64,000 nt of DNA, taken from contig NZ_FWXO01000003.1 in NCBI RefSeq assembly GCF_900176415.1, positions 62,001 to 126,000 of the forward strand. Direction: 5' to 3'. The stretch comes from Cellulophaga tyrosinoxydans (GTDB lineage: Bacteria > Bacteroidota > Bacteroidia > Flavobacteriales > Flavobacteriaceae). Shown piece after piece: positions 16,705 through 24,855 of this stretch; the first letter of the stretch is position 1, and the number at the start of each line of letters is the position of its first letter. The notes under the pieces were generated by a model. That model was not told the DNA's origin, did not search any database, and was given only the letters and a program-made list of their open reading frames with translations. Both the position numbers and the translations under genes were made by a program.

Positions 16705-16807
16705 ATGTCACAAAACTTTGTAACAATAAAAGACGAAAAGGTAAATTTTCAAGAGAGTTGGGCGGTTGCACATTAAAAAAGTAGTTTTAGCAACCTATTT
16801 GGCAGTA

Positions 16808-17719
16808 TTATTTTTTATAAATTGATGCTAAGGCAGCACTTACATTTTCAAATTTAAAAGTAAACCCTTCTTCAATTATTTTTTTATTACTAACTCTTTG
16901 ACTACTTAATAGTAATGCAGACATTTCACCAAGTATAGTTTTAAGAACAAACTCTGGAACCTTTGGAAAAAAAATAGGCCTATTCAATACTGTTCCTATT
17001 TGAGCAACTAATTTTTTATTTGTAACCGGATTTGAAGCAACACCATTATAAATTCCAGCAAGTTCATTTTTTATAACAAATAGAAATAAACGTGCCAAAT
17101 CTTTCACATGTATCCAAGATTGCCATTGCTCTCCTGTGCCAAAGGCCGAACCTACGAATAATTTAATTGGTCTCGCCATTTCTGGCAATGCACCACCGTT
17201 ACTAGACAATACCAATCCTATTCTGATTTTTACAATGTTTACATTAAAGGCTACAAAAGTATCTACTTCCTTTTCCCAAGCATTTACCACTTCGGACAAA
17301 AACCCGTCTAAAGGAAACTCATCATCTTCGTGATAAAGTTTATTAAATGAATTAGGGTAAATTCCTATTGCAGAAGCAGACACGAAAGATCTTATTTTAT
17401 TTGTCTCAATGGCATTTAAGCCTTTATGCAATGTCTTTAGAGCGTTAATTCTACTATTTAAAATTTCTTTCTTATAGCTGTTTGTCCATCTTTTAGATAT
17501 AGAAGATCCTGCCAAATTTATAATCGCTTCTACTCCATCAAAACACTTCAAATCTATCTCTAAGGCTTCTGGATTCCAGTAGAATCCCTTATAATTTTCA
17601 TTAGAAACAATTTTGTTTTTGCTGGTAGTAAGGTAATGTACCTTAATAGCGTTGTTATGGCATTCTGCAACAATCGCCTTACCTACTAAACCTGTTGCGC
17701 CTGTTACGAGTATTTTCAT
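16808..17719 (-). CDS. TIGR01777/YfcH-type NAD(P)-dependent epimerase family protein
   Basis: 303 residues from MKILVTGATG at 17719; the longer frame adds only 11 unconserved residues, so this start is preferred. The Rossmann motif GATGLVG starts at residue 5. INLAGSSISKRW and SASAIGIYP match the TIGR01777 family (extended SDR). EKEVD and the GTGEQWQSWIHVKDLARLF block are also typical. Substrate unknown for the whole family. It appears monocistronic. Confidence 0.85.
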   Translation of the reverse strand: MKILVTGATGLVGKAIVAECHNNAIKVHYLTTSKNKIVSNENYKGFYWNPEALEIDLKCFDGVEAIINLAGSSISKRWTNSYKKEILNSRINALKTLHKGLNAIETNKIRSFVSASAIGIYPNSFNKLYHEDDEFPLDGFLSEVVNAWEKEVDTFVAFNVNIVKIRIGLVLSSNGGALPEMARPIKLFVGSAFGTGEQWQSWIHVKDLARLFLFVIKNELAGIYNGVASNPVTNKKLVAQIGTVLNRPIFFPKVPEFVLKTILGEMSALLLSSQRVSNKKIIEEGFTFKFENVSAALASIYKK

Positions 17720-17810
17720 TTCTTTTTTTATAAAGATAGCTGATTTTGACACCAGTCATTGAGCATTTAAAAAAGGTTTAACATAAACACTGCAACGGTT
17801 TAAACATGAA

Positions 17811-18479
17811 CTAACTTAACTTTTTTGTTGCTCTCAACATTTCTCTTTTACCAGGAGGGCCAGGTAAACGTTCTACAAAAAAACCTACGGCCTGCATTGC
17901 TCTTCTGACACTACCCTTAGCACAGTAAGTAACCAAAACCCCATTGTTTTTCAGTGCCTTATACATAATTTGGAAGATATCTTCTGTCCATAATTCGGGC
18001 TGTACACGTGCACCAAACGCATCAAAATAAATAAGGTCAAAAAAATTAGATTGATTTATTTGTTGAAATTCTTTTTTCTGTTTTGTAAGCTTAAAATTAT
18101 CAGAAATGGCAATTTCATTTTCCCAAGCACTACTGTGCATTTTCATGAATTGATCTTGAAAATTTGGAGCATTTAACTGGTCAATATAATTTAATTGCAC
18201 AATTTCCTCCATAGCAACAGGAAAGGCTTCTACTCCACAATAGTTTATTTTTAATTGATATTTATCTGATTCAATAGCCGTAATAATGGCATTTAATCCA
18301 GTACCATAACCAATTTCTAGAAGTTGTATTTCTTTATTCTTAAAAAGCGACAATCCGTTTTTAATAAATACATGATATGCCTCTTGGATGGCACCATGTA
18401 TAGAATGATACTGTTCATTCCACTCCACTAATTGTATTGTTGTGGAACCATCTGAAGTTGTTATTATTTTGCGTTCCAA
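17811..18479 (-). CDS. mnmD: tRNA U34 5-methylaminomethyl-2-thiouridine methyltransferase MnmD
   Basis: 222 residues. It methylates nm5s2U34 of tRNA using S-adenosylmethionine, the stand-alone form of the MnmC methyltransferase domain (DUF752). Motif I is EIGYGTGLNAI (about 57-67). The family signature YFDAFGARVQPELWTEDIF and the C-terminal LPGPPGKREMLRA are present. The start MERKIITTSDGS is usual for the family. Only 1 nt separates it from the DUF4920 gene upstream, so the two are co-transcribed. Confidence 0.92.
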   Translation of the reverse strand: MERKIITTSDGSTTIQLVEWNEQYHSIHGAIQEAYHVFIKNGLSLFKNKEIQLLEIGYGTGLNAIITAIESDKYQLKINYCGVEAFPVAMEEIVQLNYIDQLNAPNFQDQFMKMHSSAWENEIAISDNFKLTKQKKEFQQINQSNFFDLIYFDAFGARVQPELWTEDIFQIMYKALKNNGVLVTYCAKGSVRRAMQAVGFFVERLPGPPGKREMLRATKKLS

Positions 18480-18480
18480 A

Positions 18481-18984
18481 TTATTTTTTTAATAAAACGC
18501 CATCGGCCTCGAACCTATACGTCTTTTTTGGAGCTGTAATAGCCGCAATTACTTCTTTAGATTCTCCAGCATCTTCGGCATAATGTTTTTGCTCTTCTAC
18601 AGACATTTCTTCTATAAATGCTAATCCATTTACAATAACTTCTTTACCAGCAATATCTTTAGGCATAAAAAACCCATAATCTTTAAACTTAACCATTGCT
18701 TCTTCGCCATTTTCTAATTTTAATTTCATCCAGCATCCTTTAGATTGGCACACTTCTGTTACCGTTGCCGAGAATTTGGTTTTTAAAGTATCAGAAACTA
18801 TTAAATTTTGAAATTTCGAAGTCATTTCATCACTCAAAATTGCGCCATTTTCATCTATTGCCACTCCAATTGAAGTATATTCTGTCGTTGATTTGGTTTC
18901 TACTTCGGTATTGGCTTCTTTATTTTGTCCTTTACATGCTGCAAAAAGCAAGATAAATACAAGTAAAATGTTAATTCTTTTCAT
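18481..18984 (-). CDS. DUF4920 lipoprotein
   Basis: 167 residues from MKRINILLVFILLFAAC at 18984; the 13 codons before this Met carry no signal. The lipobox LFAAC puts the lipidated Cys at 17. The mature protein contains VCQSKGCWMKL, a CxxxxC block typical of DUF4920, followed by FKDYGFFMPKDIAGKEVIVNG. It is a predicted periplasm-facing or surface lipoprotein with a possible metal or redox site at the Cys pair. Function unknown. It is the first gene before mnmD. Confidence 0.82.
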   Translation of the reverse strand: MKRINILLVFILLFAACKGQNKEANTEVETKSTTEYTSIGVAIDENGAILSDEMTSKFQNLIVSDTLKTKFSATVTEVCQSKGCWMKLKLENGEEAMVKFKDYGFFMPKDIAGKEVIVNGLAFIEEMSVEEQKHYAEDAGESKEVIAAITAPKKTYRFEADGVLLKK

Positions 18985-19089
18985 AATATTTAAAGTTTGA
19001 GTAATATGTACAAAGTTGGACAATTTTAAATAAAAAAAGAAGTCTTATTGATAGAATTCCTTAATTTTATTCCTTTAAACTTAAAAGCA

Positions 19090-20157
19090 ATGGAGACAAG
19101 TACAAAAAGCCTAATTTCAATTGAAAAAAGTAAAACCTCGAAAATTGATAAAGTAGATTTCGACAATCTGGCATTCGGGAGCGTCTTTACCGATCATATG
19201 CTAGTGTGCGATTATAAAAATGGTGCTTGGGAAAATCCTAAAATTGTTCCTTACGGTCCTATAACCTTGGATCCTTCGGCAAAAATCTTTCATTATGGTC
19301 AATCCATTTTTGAAGGCATGAAAGCGTATAAAGATATTGAAGAAGCAATTTGGTTATTTAGACCTTTGGACAATCATAAAAGATTAAATATTTCTGCAAA
19401 GAGAATGGCTATACCTGAAATTCCTGAAAACTATTTCATGGAAGGATTAAGCGCATTAATTACCTTAGATGAAAAATGGATTCCAAAAAAAGCAGGGAGT
19501 TCCTTATATATAAGACCATTTATTTTTGCATCTGGCCAAGGTTTTCATGCTTCTCCTGCAAACGAGTATAAGTTTATGATTTGTTTAGCTCCCTCTGGTT
19601 CCTATTTTTCAGGAAAAGTTAAAGTTTTAATAGAGGAAACTTATTCACGTTCTGCAAATGGTGGTGTTGGCTATGCAAAAGCTGGTGGTAATTACGCTGG
19701 ACAATTTTATCCAACCCAATTAGCTATTGAAAAAGGATATAATCAAGTTATCTGGACAGATGATAATACGCATGAATACATTGAAGAAGCTGGTGCTATG
19801 AATATTTTTATTCGTATTAATGACACCTTAATTACTGGCCCAACAAGTGATCGTATTCTTGACGGTATAACAAGAAAAAGTATTATCGAGATAGCTAAAG
19901 ATGAGAATATTAAAGTTGAAGTTAGAAAAATTACAGTAACCGAAGTTGTTGAGGCTGCTAAAAATGGCTCGTTAAAAGAAATGTTTGGCGCTGGTACTGC
20001 TGCAGTAATTTCACCTATCTCAACATTTGGGCATAAGGGTACAGATTATGATTTGCCTGAATTACAAGAAAGTTATGCTACGCGTTTAAAGAATAGAATT
20101 ACAGACATACAATACAACCGAGCTGAAGACAAGTTTGGTTGGAGATACAAATTATAA
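19090..20157 (+). CDS. ilvE: Branched-chain amino acid aminotransferase
   Basis: 355 residues from METSTKSL; the 14 codons above this Met are unlike the family. It transfers amino groups between Leu/Ile/Val and 2-oxoglutarate with PLP. The PLP lysine lies in GVGYAKAGGNYAGQFYPTQ (near residue 198). EEAGAMNIFIRI, GPTSDRILDGITRKSI and GAGTAAVISPI match fold-type IV BCATs of the eukaryote-like (BCAT2) group. A strong terminator follows. Confidence 0.95.
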   Translation: METSTKSLISIEKSKTSKIDKVDFDNLAFGSVFTDHMLVCDYKNGAWENPKIVPYGPITLDPSAKIFHYGQSIFEGMKAYKDIEEAIWLFRPLDNHKRLNISAKRMAIPEIPENYFMEGLSALITLDEKWIPKKAGSSLYIRPFIFASGQGFHASPANEYKFMICLAPSGSYFSGKVKVLIEETYSRSANGGVGYAKAGGNYAGQFYPTQLAIEKGYNQVIWTDDNTHEYIEEAGAMNIFIRINDTLITGPTSDRILDGITRKSIIEIAKDENIKVEVRKITVTEVVEAAKNGSLKEMFGAGTAAVISPISTFGHKGTDYDLPELQESYATRLKNRITDIQYNRAEDKFGWRYKL

Positions 20158-20174
20158 CATAATTTTATTCATAC

Positions 20175-20205
20175 AATAAAGCCGCTCTGATCGAGCGGCT
20201 TTATT
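20175..20205. terminator. Bidirectional terminator after ilvE
   Basis: Perfect 13-bp stem AATAAAGCCGCTC (20175-20187) with GAGCGGCTTTATT (20193-20205), loop 5 nt, between two convergent genes. Confidence 0.95.
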
Positions 20206-20206
20206 A

Positions 20207-20593
20207 TTATTGTTCCAAAATAGATTTAATATTGGGCTGAAAATAATTAGGCCCTTTTAAGACTTTACCGTCTTCTCTATATATGGGTTTGCCATCGGCT
20301 CCAAGTTTACTCATGTTACTACGTTGTATTTCATTAAAAACTTCTTCTATTTTATATTGCATTCCATGCTCCAAAATAGTGCCACAAAGAATATACAGCA
20401 TATCTCCAAGAGCATCTGCAACTTCAACTAAATTATTCTCTTGAGCCGCCTCTAAATACTCTTTATTTTCTTCATCCATTAAGTTAAAACGCAATAGATT
20501 TTTATCCGGCCCTAAATCTGCTCTCATTGTAGTGGCAACTCCCATTCCAAAAGTTTCATGAAAAAGCGCTACCGCATTAAGTTTATTTTTCAT
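20207..20593 (-). CDS. MazG-like nucleoside triphosphate pyrophosphohydrolase family protein
   Basis: 128 residues of the all-alpha NTP pyrophosphatase fold. The metal site is visible as DEENKEYLEA (ExxE) and VEVADALGDMLYI (D-x3-D pattern with GD). KYKI/PNYFQPNI and the FHETFGMG N-terminus match the group annotated as phosphoribosyl-ATP pyrophosphohydrolase-like in flavobacteria. It likely cleaves unwanted nucleotides. There are no his genes nearby, so a histidine role is not supported. Confidence 0.85.
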   Translation of the reverse strand: MKNKLNAVALFHETFGMGVATTMRADLGPDKNLLRFNLMDEENKEYLEAAQENNLVEVADALGDMLYILCGTILEHGMQYKIEEVFNEIQRSNMSKLGADGKPIYREDGKVLKGPNYFQPNIKSILEQ

Positions 20594-20609
20594 CTAATCT
20601 AGATTAAGT

Positions 20610-20617
20610 TATTTTTG
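20610..20617 (+). promoter_or_regulatory. -7 box of the 62-aa membrane protein gene
   Basis: TATTTTTG matches TAnnTTTG and lies 16 nt before the ATG at 20634. Confidence 0.45.
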
Positions 20618-20633
20618 CATAAAAATAAAAAAT

Positions 20634-20822
20634 ATGTTCAGTACGGGACAACTAATTTTTGCCGCTCTTTTTTTCGTTAGCTTCTCTATAATTATATACT
20701 TCACCTATAGAAAAGACAAAAATCTACATTTAAAAAATTATAAAGGTGTTAAATGGATTGGATTAACGTTCATAATCTTTATAGCAATTTTGTTCATAAT
20801 TAAGTATTTGCTGAAAAATTAA
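20634..20822 (+). CDS. Small two-helix membrane protein, unknown function
   Basis: 62 residues with hydrophobic helices at about 6-24 and 41-60, joined by a very basic loop (RKDKNLHLKNYKGVKW). By the positive-inside rule the loop faces the cytoplasm. I recall similar short conserved membrane proteins in other flavobacteria, but no function. It has its own promoter box and precedes micro-protein C. Confidence 0.65.
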   Translation: MFSTGQLIFAALFFVSFSIIIYFTYRKDKNLHLKNYKGVKWIGLTFIIFIAILFIIKYLLKN

Positions 20823-20892
20823 CTGAAAAATTGCGTACACCACAAAAATTAGAAAATACACAACATTAAATTTTTAAATGTAAGAAAAGTCA

Positions 20893-20900
20893 TATTTTTG
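20893..20900 (+). promoter_or_regulatory. -7 box of micro-protein C
   Basis: TATTTTTG matches TAnnTTTG and lies 26 nt upstream of ATG 20927. No clear TTTG is found at the usual upstream distance. Confidence 0.5.
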
Positions 20901-20926
20901 CGTTGTAATACTTAAATGTCAGTTAT

Positions 20927-21106
20927 ATGTTAACTTTTTTCAGTATTTTATTGGTTCTAGTAGGTTTAAATGCAGCATTATTGCTATTTAGTGTAAATTC
21001 TAATAAGAAAAGAACACAAAAAACAAATTCGAATATTGCAGATTATTCTCCTACAAAAATATATCCTTTAAATATTATTGAGGCTAAATACAAAAAAGCA
21101 GTGTAG
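20927..21106 (+). CDS. Membrane micro-protein, TFF...SVN family, copy C (59 aa)
   Basis: A 59-codon ORF from ATG 20927 to TAG 21104-21106. Residues 1-24 align without gaps to copies A and B, with the invariant T3-F4-F5, I7-L8, L11, N15, L19 and S22-V23-N24. The single membrane helix is followed by a longer basic and Tyr-rich tail (SNKKRTQKT, then DYSPTKIYPLNIIEAKYKK). It ends 17 nt before crcB and could be co-transcribed with it. Function unknown. Confidence 0.78.
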   Translation: MLTFFSILLVLVGLNAALLLFSVNSNKKRTQKTNSNIADYSPTKIYPLNIIEAKYKKAV

Positions 21107-21123
21107 TTTTATACTTTTAAAGT

Positions 21124-21495
21124 ATGAAACACATTCTACTTGTTTTTTTAGGAGGAGGCCTTGGAAGCGTTTTACGTTATATAATTAGTAAAGCACTAAA
21201 TACTTCCTACTCCAATTTTTACTTCGGTACTTTTCTTGTTAATATCTTAGGTTGTCTTTTAATAGGAATTATTTTAGGCTTTTCTTTAAAGGACAATTAC
21301 CTCACTCAAAATCAAACATTATTATTGGCCACTGGTTTTTGCGGTGGTTTTACAACATTCTCTACTTTTGCGCTTGAAAACCAAACTTTTCTAAAGAATG
21401 GAGATCTAATTAACTTTGCTATATACACTATAAGCAGTGTTGTTATTGGCATTGTTGCTATTTCAATTGGTATTTGGCTTTCCAAACTTGTTTAA
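21124..21495 (+). CDS. crcB: Fluoride exporter channel FluC/CrcB
   Basis: A 123-residue membrane protein with four helices. The family motifs are GGGLGSVLRY (11-20), GTFLVNILGC and GFCGGFTTFSTFALEN (about 74-89), the last holding the Phe box that lines the fluoride path. It works as an antiparallel homodimer and lowers cytoplasmic fluoride. I looked for a fluoride riboswitch upstream and saw none; the upstream DNA is occupied by micro-protein C. Confidence 0.95.
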   Translation: MKHILLVFLGGGLGSVLRYIISKALNTSYSNFYFGTFLVNILGCLLIGIILGFSLKDNYLTQNQTLLLATGFCGGFTTFSTFALENQTFLKNGDLINFAIYTISSVVIGIVAISIGIWLSKLV

Positions 21496-21699
21496 AAGAC
21501 AGGCCTTTTTCCTACTTCTGTTATAAAAAACACAATAAACTCAGTTCTTTTTAAATTTTTAAGCATTTACACCTTTTCTTGTTAGTTTTTGAACAATTCT
21601 CAAAAAAACAAGCAAAAAAATCTACTTACCCTACAATTTCACATTATTTAACATTTTAGTATAATCAAATAAATATTATTTATAGATTAATTTATAGAT
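21496..21699. other. Intergenic stretch between crcB and the nitrogen locus
   Basis: Very AT-rich, no ORF of substance. One stem is visible: CTTGTTAGTTTTTGA (21578-21592) with TCAAAAAAACAAG (21600-21612), with a small bulge. It is not followed by a T run, so it is more a 3' stabilising hairpin of crcB than a terminator. The regulatory boxes of glnK begin at 21700. Confidence 0.4.
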
Positions 21700-21717
21700 A
21701 CCCATAAATTTTTGGGG
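21700..21717. promoter_or_regulatory. Putative nitrogen-regulon box 1 (glnK)
   Basis: ACCCATAAATTTTTGGGG, a near-palindrome with ACCC and GGGG ends around an AT core. It starts 88 nt before the glnK -7 box. A similar box begins 53 nt downstream, and a matching pair lies in front of the glutamine synthetase gene at 55693. Confidence 0.5.
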
Positions 21718-21752
21718 TTTAAATTATTATAATTATAAAAATCGACATGTTA

Positions 21753-21770
21753 ACCCTAAATTTTAGGGGG
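21753..21770. promoter_or_regulatory. Putative nitrogen-regulon box 2 (glnK)
   Basis: ACCCTAAATTTTAGGGGG contains the inverted repeat CCCTAAA-T-TTTAGGG (21754-21768). It starts 35 nt before the -7 box, a position typical of an activator that touches polymerase. Confidence 0.55.
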
Positions 21771-21787
21771 TCTTTATTTTTTTGACA

Positions 21788-21795
21788 TACATTTG
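21788..21795 (+). promoter_or_regulatory. -7 box of glnK-amtB
   Basis: TACATTTG, a perfect TAnnTTTG, ends 24 nt before the glnK ATG. The second PII gene has the identical octamer at the identical distance (24825-24832). No TTTG is present at the usual -33 position, consistent with activator dependence. Confidence 0.65.
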
Positions 21796-21818
21796 TTTTG
21801 TTAATCAACAAATCAATT

Positions 21819-22157
21819 ATGAAAAAAATCGAGGCAATAATTAGAAAATCAAAATTTGATGAAGTGAAAAAAGCGCTACATCAAATTGAAGTAAACTTTT
21901 TTAGTTACTGGGACGTAACTGGAGTTGGCAATGAAAAACAAGGACATGTGTATCGTGGAATATCTTATAGTACTTCAGATATTCAAAGAAGATATCTAAC
22001 CATTGTAGTTTCTGACGAGTTTTTAGAAAGAACGGTTGATACCATTTTAGAAACCGCGAGCACAGGTAATGTTGGTGATGGAAAAATATTTGTTTCTGAA
22101 GTAACAGAAGCTTACAGAATCAGAACCAAAGAAAGTGGTCAAGCAGGAATCAACTAA
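21819..22157 (+). CDS. glnK: PII nitrogen regulatory protein, copy 1 (GlnK)
   Basis: 112 residues from MKKIEAIIRKSKFDEVKKAL; an upstream in-frame Met would add 7 residues but the shorter form equals its paralog. PII trimers sense ATP/ADP and 2-oxoglutarate and block AmtB with the T-loop. The T-loop keeps YRGISY with the Tyr (residue 50) that is uridylylated in other bacteria. ATP-site residues GDGKIFV and RIRT are present. It is 32 nt upstream of amtB, the standard glnK-amtB pair. It differs from copy 2 at only five positions (22, 43, 44, 74, 108). Confidence 0.95.
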   Translation: MKKIEAIIRKSKFDEVKKALHQIEVNFFSYWDVTGVGNEKQGHVYRGISYSTSDIQRRYLTIVVSDEFLERTVDTILETASTGNVGDGKIFVSEVTEAYRIRTKESGQAGIN

Positions 22158-22189
22158 ATCAAACTAATAAATTAATACTATATAAGAAT

Positions 22190-23434
22190 ATGGAAGCAGG
22201 ATTATTTACCGCAAACAACGTCTGGATGATGATATGTACAGCACTTGTATTTTTCATGCATTTAGGCTTCTCTTTTTTAGAGATAGGACTAACGAGACAA
22301 AAAAACACTATTAATATACTTTTTAAAAACGTATTTATAATATGCATTGGACTTTTACTTTACTACATTGGAGGATTTAACTTAATGTATCCAGGTGATT
22401 TTAATGGATATTTAGGATTTGCTGGATTTGGTTTAGATCCAGGAGAAAATGGAATGACACCAGAATATGCAAGTGGCGGGTATACGTATTGGACAGATTT
22501 TCTTTTTCAAGGAATGTTCGCAGCAACCGCAGCAACTATTGTTTCTGGTGCTGTAGCTGAACGTGTAAAAATTGGTGGATTTATGATCTTTACCATTATA
22601 TACGTAGGATTAGTATATCCAATTGTTGGTTCTTGGCAATGGGGTGGTGGTTTCCTTTCTACACTAGGTGGTGAAGAAGGTGGTTTCCATGATTTCGCAG
22701 GTTCTACCCTAGTACACTCTGTAGGTGGTTGGGCAGCTTTAATTGCTGTTTATCTATTAGGCCCTAGAATTGGAAAGTTTGGCGAAGATGGTAAACCACA
22801 AGCTATACCAGGACACAATATACCTTTAGCAGCAGCAGGAGTTTTAATATTATGGTTAGGATGGTTTGGATTCAACGGAGGTTCTGTACTTTCTGCAGAT
22901 CCTGCAGGCACTTCTCTTGTGTTAGTAACAACCTCATTGGCAGCTGCAGCTGGTGGTGTATCCGCTATGCTTTTTTCTTTTATTCTATACAAAAATTTAG
23001 ATTTAACCATGTTCTTAAATGGTATTTTAGGAGGCCTAGTAGGTATAACTGCTGGAGCAGATCTTATGTCGCCAAATGAATCGGTAATTATTGGAGTATT
23101 AGCTGGTATATTTATTGTAGGTGCTGTTGCTTTGGTTGACAAAATAAAATTAGATGATCCTGTAGGAGCAATTGCTGTACACCTTATCTGTGGTATTTGG
23201 GGAACACTTGCTGTTGGTATCTTTGGAGCAAAAGCAGGTGTGGATCAATTAATTTATCAATTAACAGGAATTGGAGTTATTGGCGCATTCTGCTGTATAA
23301 CTGCATTTATCATACTTATAGTAATTAAGAAAACAGCTGGAATTAGAGTTTCTAAAGAAGAAGAAATGGAAGGTTTAGATCTTCATGAACATGGAATGGA
23401 TGCTTATCCTGACTTTAGAATGAATCAACATTAA
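22190..23434 (+). CDS. amtB: Ammonium transporter AmtB
   Basis: 414 residues with about eleven membrane helices. Family blocks include FLFQGMFAATAATIVSGAVAER, GGGFLSTLGG, the central VHSVGGWAALI with the first pore His, WFGFNGGS, and the second pore His region AVHLICGIWGTLAVG. The C-terminal cytoplasmic tail (about 380-414) is where PII binds. It conducts ammonia/ammonium across the inner membrane, and is co-transcribed with glnK. Confidence 0.96.
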   Translation: MEAGLFTANNVWMMICTALVFFMHLGFSFLEIGLTRQKNTINILFKNVFIICIGLLLYYIGGFNLMYPGDFNGYLGFAGFGLDPGENGMTPEYASGGYTYWTDFLFQGMFAATAATIVSGAVAERVKIGGFMIFTIIYVGLVYPIVGSWQWGGGFLSTLGGEEGGFHDFAGSTLVHSVGGWAALIAVYLLGPRIGKFGEDGKPQAIPGHNIPLAAAGVLILWLGWFGFNGGSVLSADPAGTSLVLVTTSLAAAAGGVSAMLFSFILYKNLDLTMFLNGILGGLVGITAGADLMSPNESVIIGVLAGIFIVGAVALVDKIKLDDPVGAIAVHLICGIWGTLAVGIFGAKAGVDQLIYQLTGIGVIGAFCCITAFIILIVIKKTAGIRVSKEEEMEGLDLHEHGMDAYPDFRMNQH

Positions 23435-23445
23435 TAAAAAGAAAA

Positions 23446-23469
23446 CGGAGCGTTTTGCAGAACGCTCCG
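23446..23469 (+). other. Stem-loop between amtB and the porin gene
   Basis: CGGAGCGTT (23446-23454) pairs perfectly with AACGCTCCG (23461-23469), loop TTGCAG, 11 nt after the amtB stop. No T run follows, so it may be a processing or stability element that separates amtB from the porin message rather than a full terminator. Confidence 0.65.
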
Positions 23470-23544
23470 CTACTTACACATTTTCAATTAAAAATTAAAT
23501 CTCATCTAAATCTCTAAACAACAGATTTACTAAATCATTAATTT

Positions 23545-24594
23545 ATGAAAACGATTAGAAAAACAAATTACGTAAAAAATATTTTCTTAGTTGCATCTTT
23601 ATTCGCAGGTACCGCTATTTTCGCACAAGAAGAAGCTGAAGAAGAAAAAAAACCACTATCTATTTCTGGAACTGTAGATGCTTATTATAGAACAAATTTA
23701 AGCTCCTCAGATGTTGGTTCTCAAGCTCCTGGATCGTCTTTTGCAAATGAATCAGGATTTGCTTTAGGTATGGCTAATGTTATCGCTTCTTACGAAGGAG
23801 CTAAAACTGGAGCTGTTGCCGACTTAGCATTTGGACCTAGAGCTTTACAAGCAGCTGGAGGTGATGCTGGCATATTTGTAAACCAATTGTATGCCTACTG
23901 GAATGTATCAGAGGGAACTAAACTTACCGTAGGTCGTTTTAACACGTATTTAGGCTACGAAGTAATTTCACCTGCTGCTAATTTTAACTATAGCACATCA
24001 TACTTATTCTCTTATGGACCATTCTCACACGTGGGTTTAAAAGCAGATTTTGCTTTATCTGAAGATTTTAGCTTAATGTTAGCTGTTATGAATGTTACAG
24101 ATGAAAACTTCAATGGCACAAGTGGATCAGTACCTGGCGCTTATTCATTAGGAGCTCAATTAGGGTATTCAGGGCAATATTTAAATTTCTACTATGATGG
24201 CAATGCTAAATTAGGTTTTGAAATTGATTATACCGGTGGTTTTGATTTATCTGACACATTCTATTTAGGACTTAATGCAGCGTACCAAGACAATGATGGT
24301 GTAGGCTTCTTTGGTGCAGCAATTTACCCTCAATTAGCAACTTCTGATAGTTTTAAAATTGGATTAAGAGGAGAATACTTCGCTGAAAGTGGTGATTACG
24401 GAGCAATAGGAACAGGTGTAGAAGATTCTAGCGTTTTTACTGCTACATTAACTGGTAGCTATTCTATTGAAAATTTAACTATTAAGCCAGAATTGAGATT
24501 AGATAGCACTTCTGATGACGCATTTTTTGATAACGATGGAGCTGCTTCTAAAAGCTTATCATCTTTCTTAATTGCAGCTATTTACTCGTTCTAA
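23545..24594 (+). CDS. Outer-membrane porin of the nitrogen locus (BBP2/OmpL-like barrel)
   Basis: 349 residues with signal peptide (about 1-28, ending AIFAQ), a short acidic stretch (EEAEEEKK), then repeated beta strands to the aromatic C-terminal end FLIAAIYSF. The layout fits the putative beta-barrel porin 2 family. Its place between amtB and the second PII gene suggests a role in letting ammonium or another nitrogen compound through the outer membrane; this is inferred from context only. A strong terminator follows. Confidence 0.8.
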   Translation: MKTIRKTNYVKNIFLVASLFAGTAIFAQEEAEEEKKPLSISGTVDAYYRTNLSSSDVGSQAPGSSFANESGFALGMANVIASYEGAKTGAVADLAFGPRALQAAGGDAGIFVNQLYAYWNVSEGTKLTVGRFNTYLGYEVISPAANFNYSTSYLFSYGPFSHVGLKADFALSEDFSLMLAVMNVTDENFNGTSGSVPGAYSLGAQLGYSGQYLNFYYDGNAKLGFEIDYTGGFDLSDTFYLGLNAAYQDNDGVGFFGAAIYPQLATSDSFKIGLRGEYFAESGDYGAIGTGVEDSSVFTATLTGSYSIENLTIKPELRLDSTSDDAFFDNDGAASKSLSSFLIAAIYSF

Positions 24595-24616
24595 ACAAAA
24601 TAATTTAAGTTGATAG

Positions 24617-24648
24617 AAAGAGGCCTTCTTAGTTAAGAAGGCCTCTTT
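24617..24648 (+). terminator. Terminator after the porin gene
   Basis: AAAGAGGCCTTCTTA (24617-24631) pairs with TAAGAAGGCCTCTTT (24634-24648), a near-continuous stem followed by T residues. Confidence 0.95.
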
Positions 24649-24774
24649 TTTGTTTCATAATTATTAGAAACATAATTCTAAAGCATTAGTATAAAAGCAA
24701 CATTTCTCTATTACATTAAAAAATTTCCACAAACTTCAATAGTCTATATTTAGCTTCTATTTTTTCCAAGTTAT

Positions 24775-24790
24775 ACCCATAATAAACACC
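24775..24790. promoter_or_regulatory. Possible nitrogen-regulon box before the second PII gene
   Basis: ACCCATAATAAACACC resembles the boxes at 21700 and 55564 in its ACCCATAA half. It starts 50 nt before the -7 box, unlike the 35-36 nt spacing of the others, and has no partner about 52 nt away, so it is the weakest member. Confidence 0.3.
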
Positions 24791-24824
24791 AATAACAATG
24801 ACGCTATAATTCTTTTTTTTCTTT

Positions 24825-24832
24825 TACATTTG
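24825..24832 (+). promoter_or_regulatory. -7 box of the second PII gene
   Basis: TACATTTG, identical in sequence and in distance to the ATG (24 nt) to that of copy 1. No TTTG at -33. Confidence 0.6.
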
Positions 24833-24855
24833 TAAGTGAATCTAACATTTCTTTT

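Noticed and set aside
20823-21123. Fluoride riboswitch upstream of crcB
   Set aside because: The region codes for micro-protein C and I find no crcB-motif core or pseudoknot pattern. A covariance search would settle it.
22750-23142. A 130-codon minus-strand frame inside amtB
   Set aside because: It is the mirror of well-conserved AmtB codons and its protein is low-complexity and Pro/Thr-rich without any domain.
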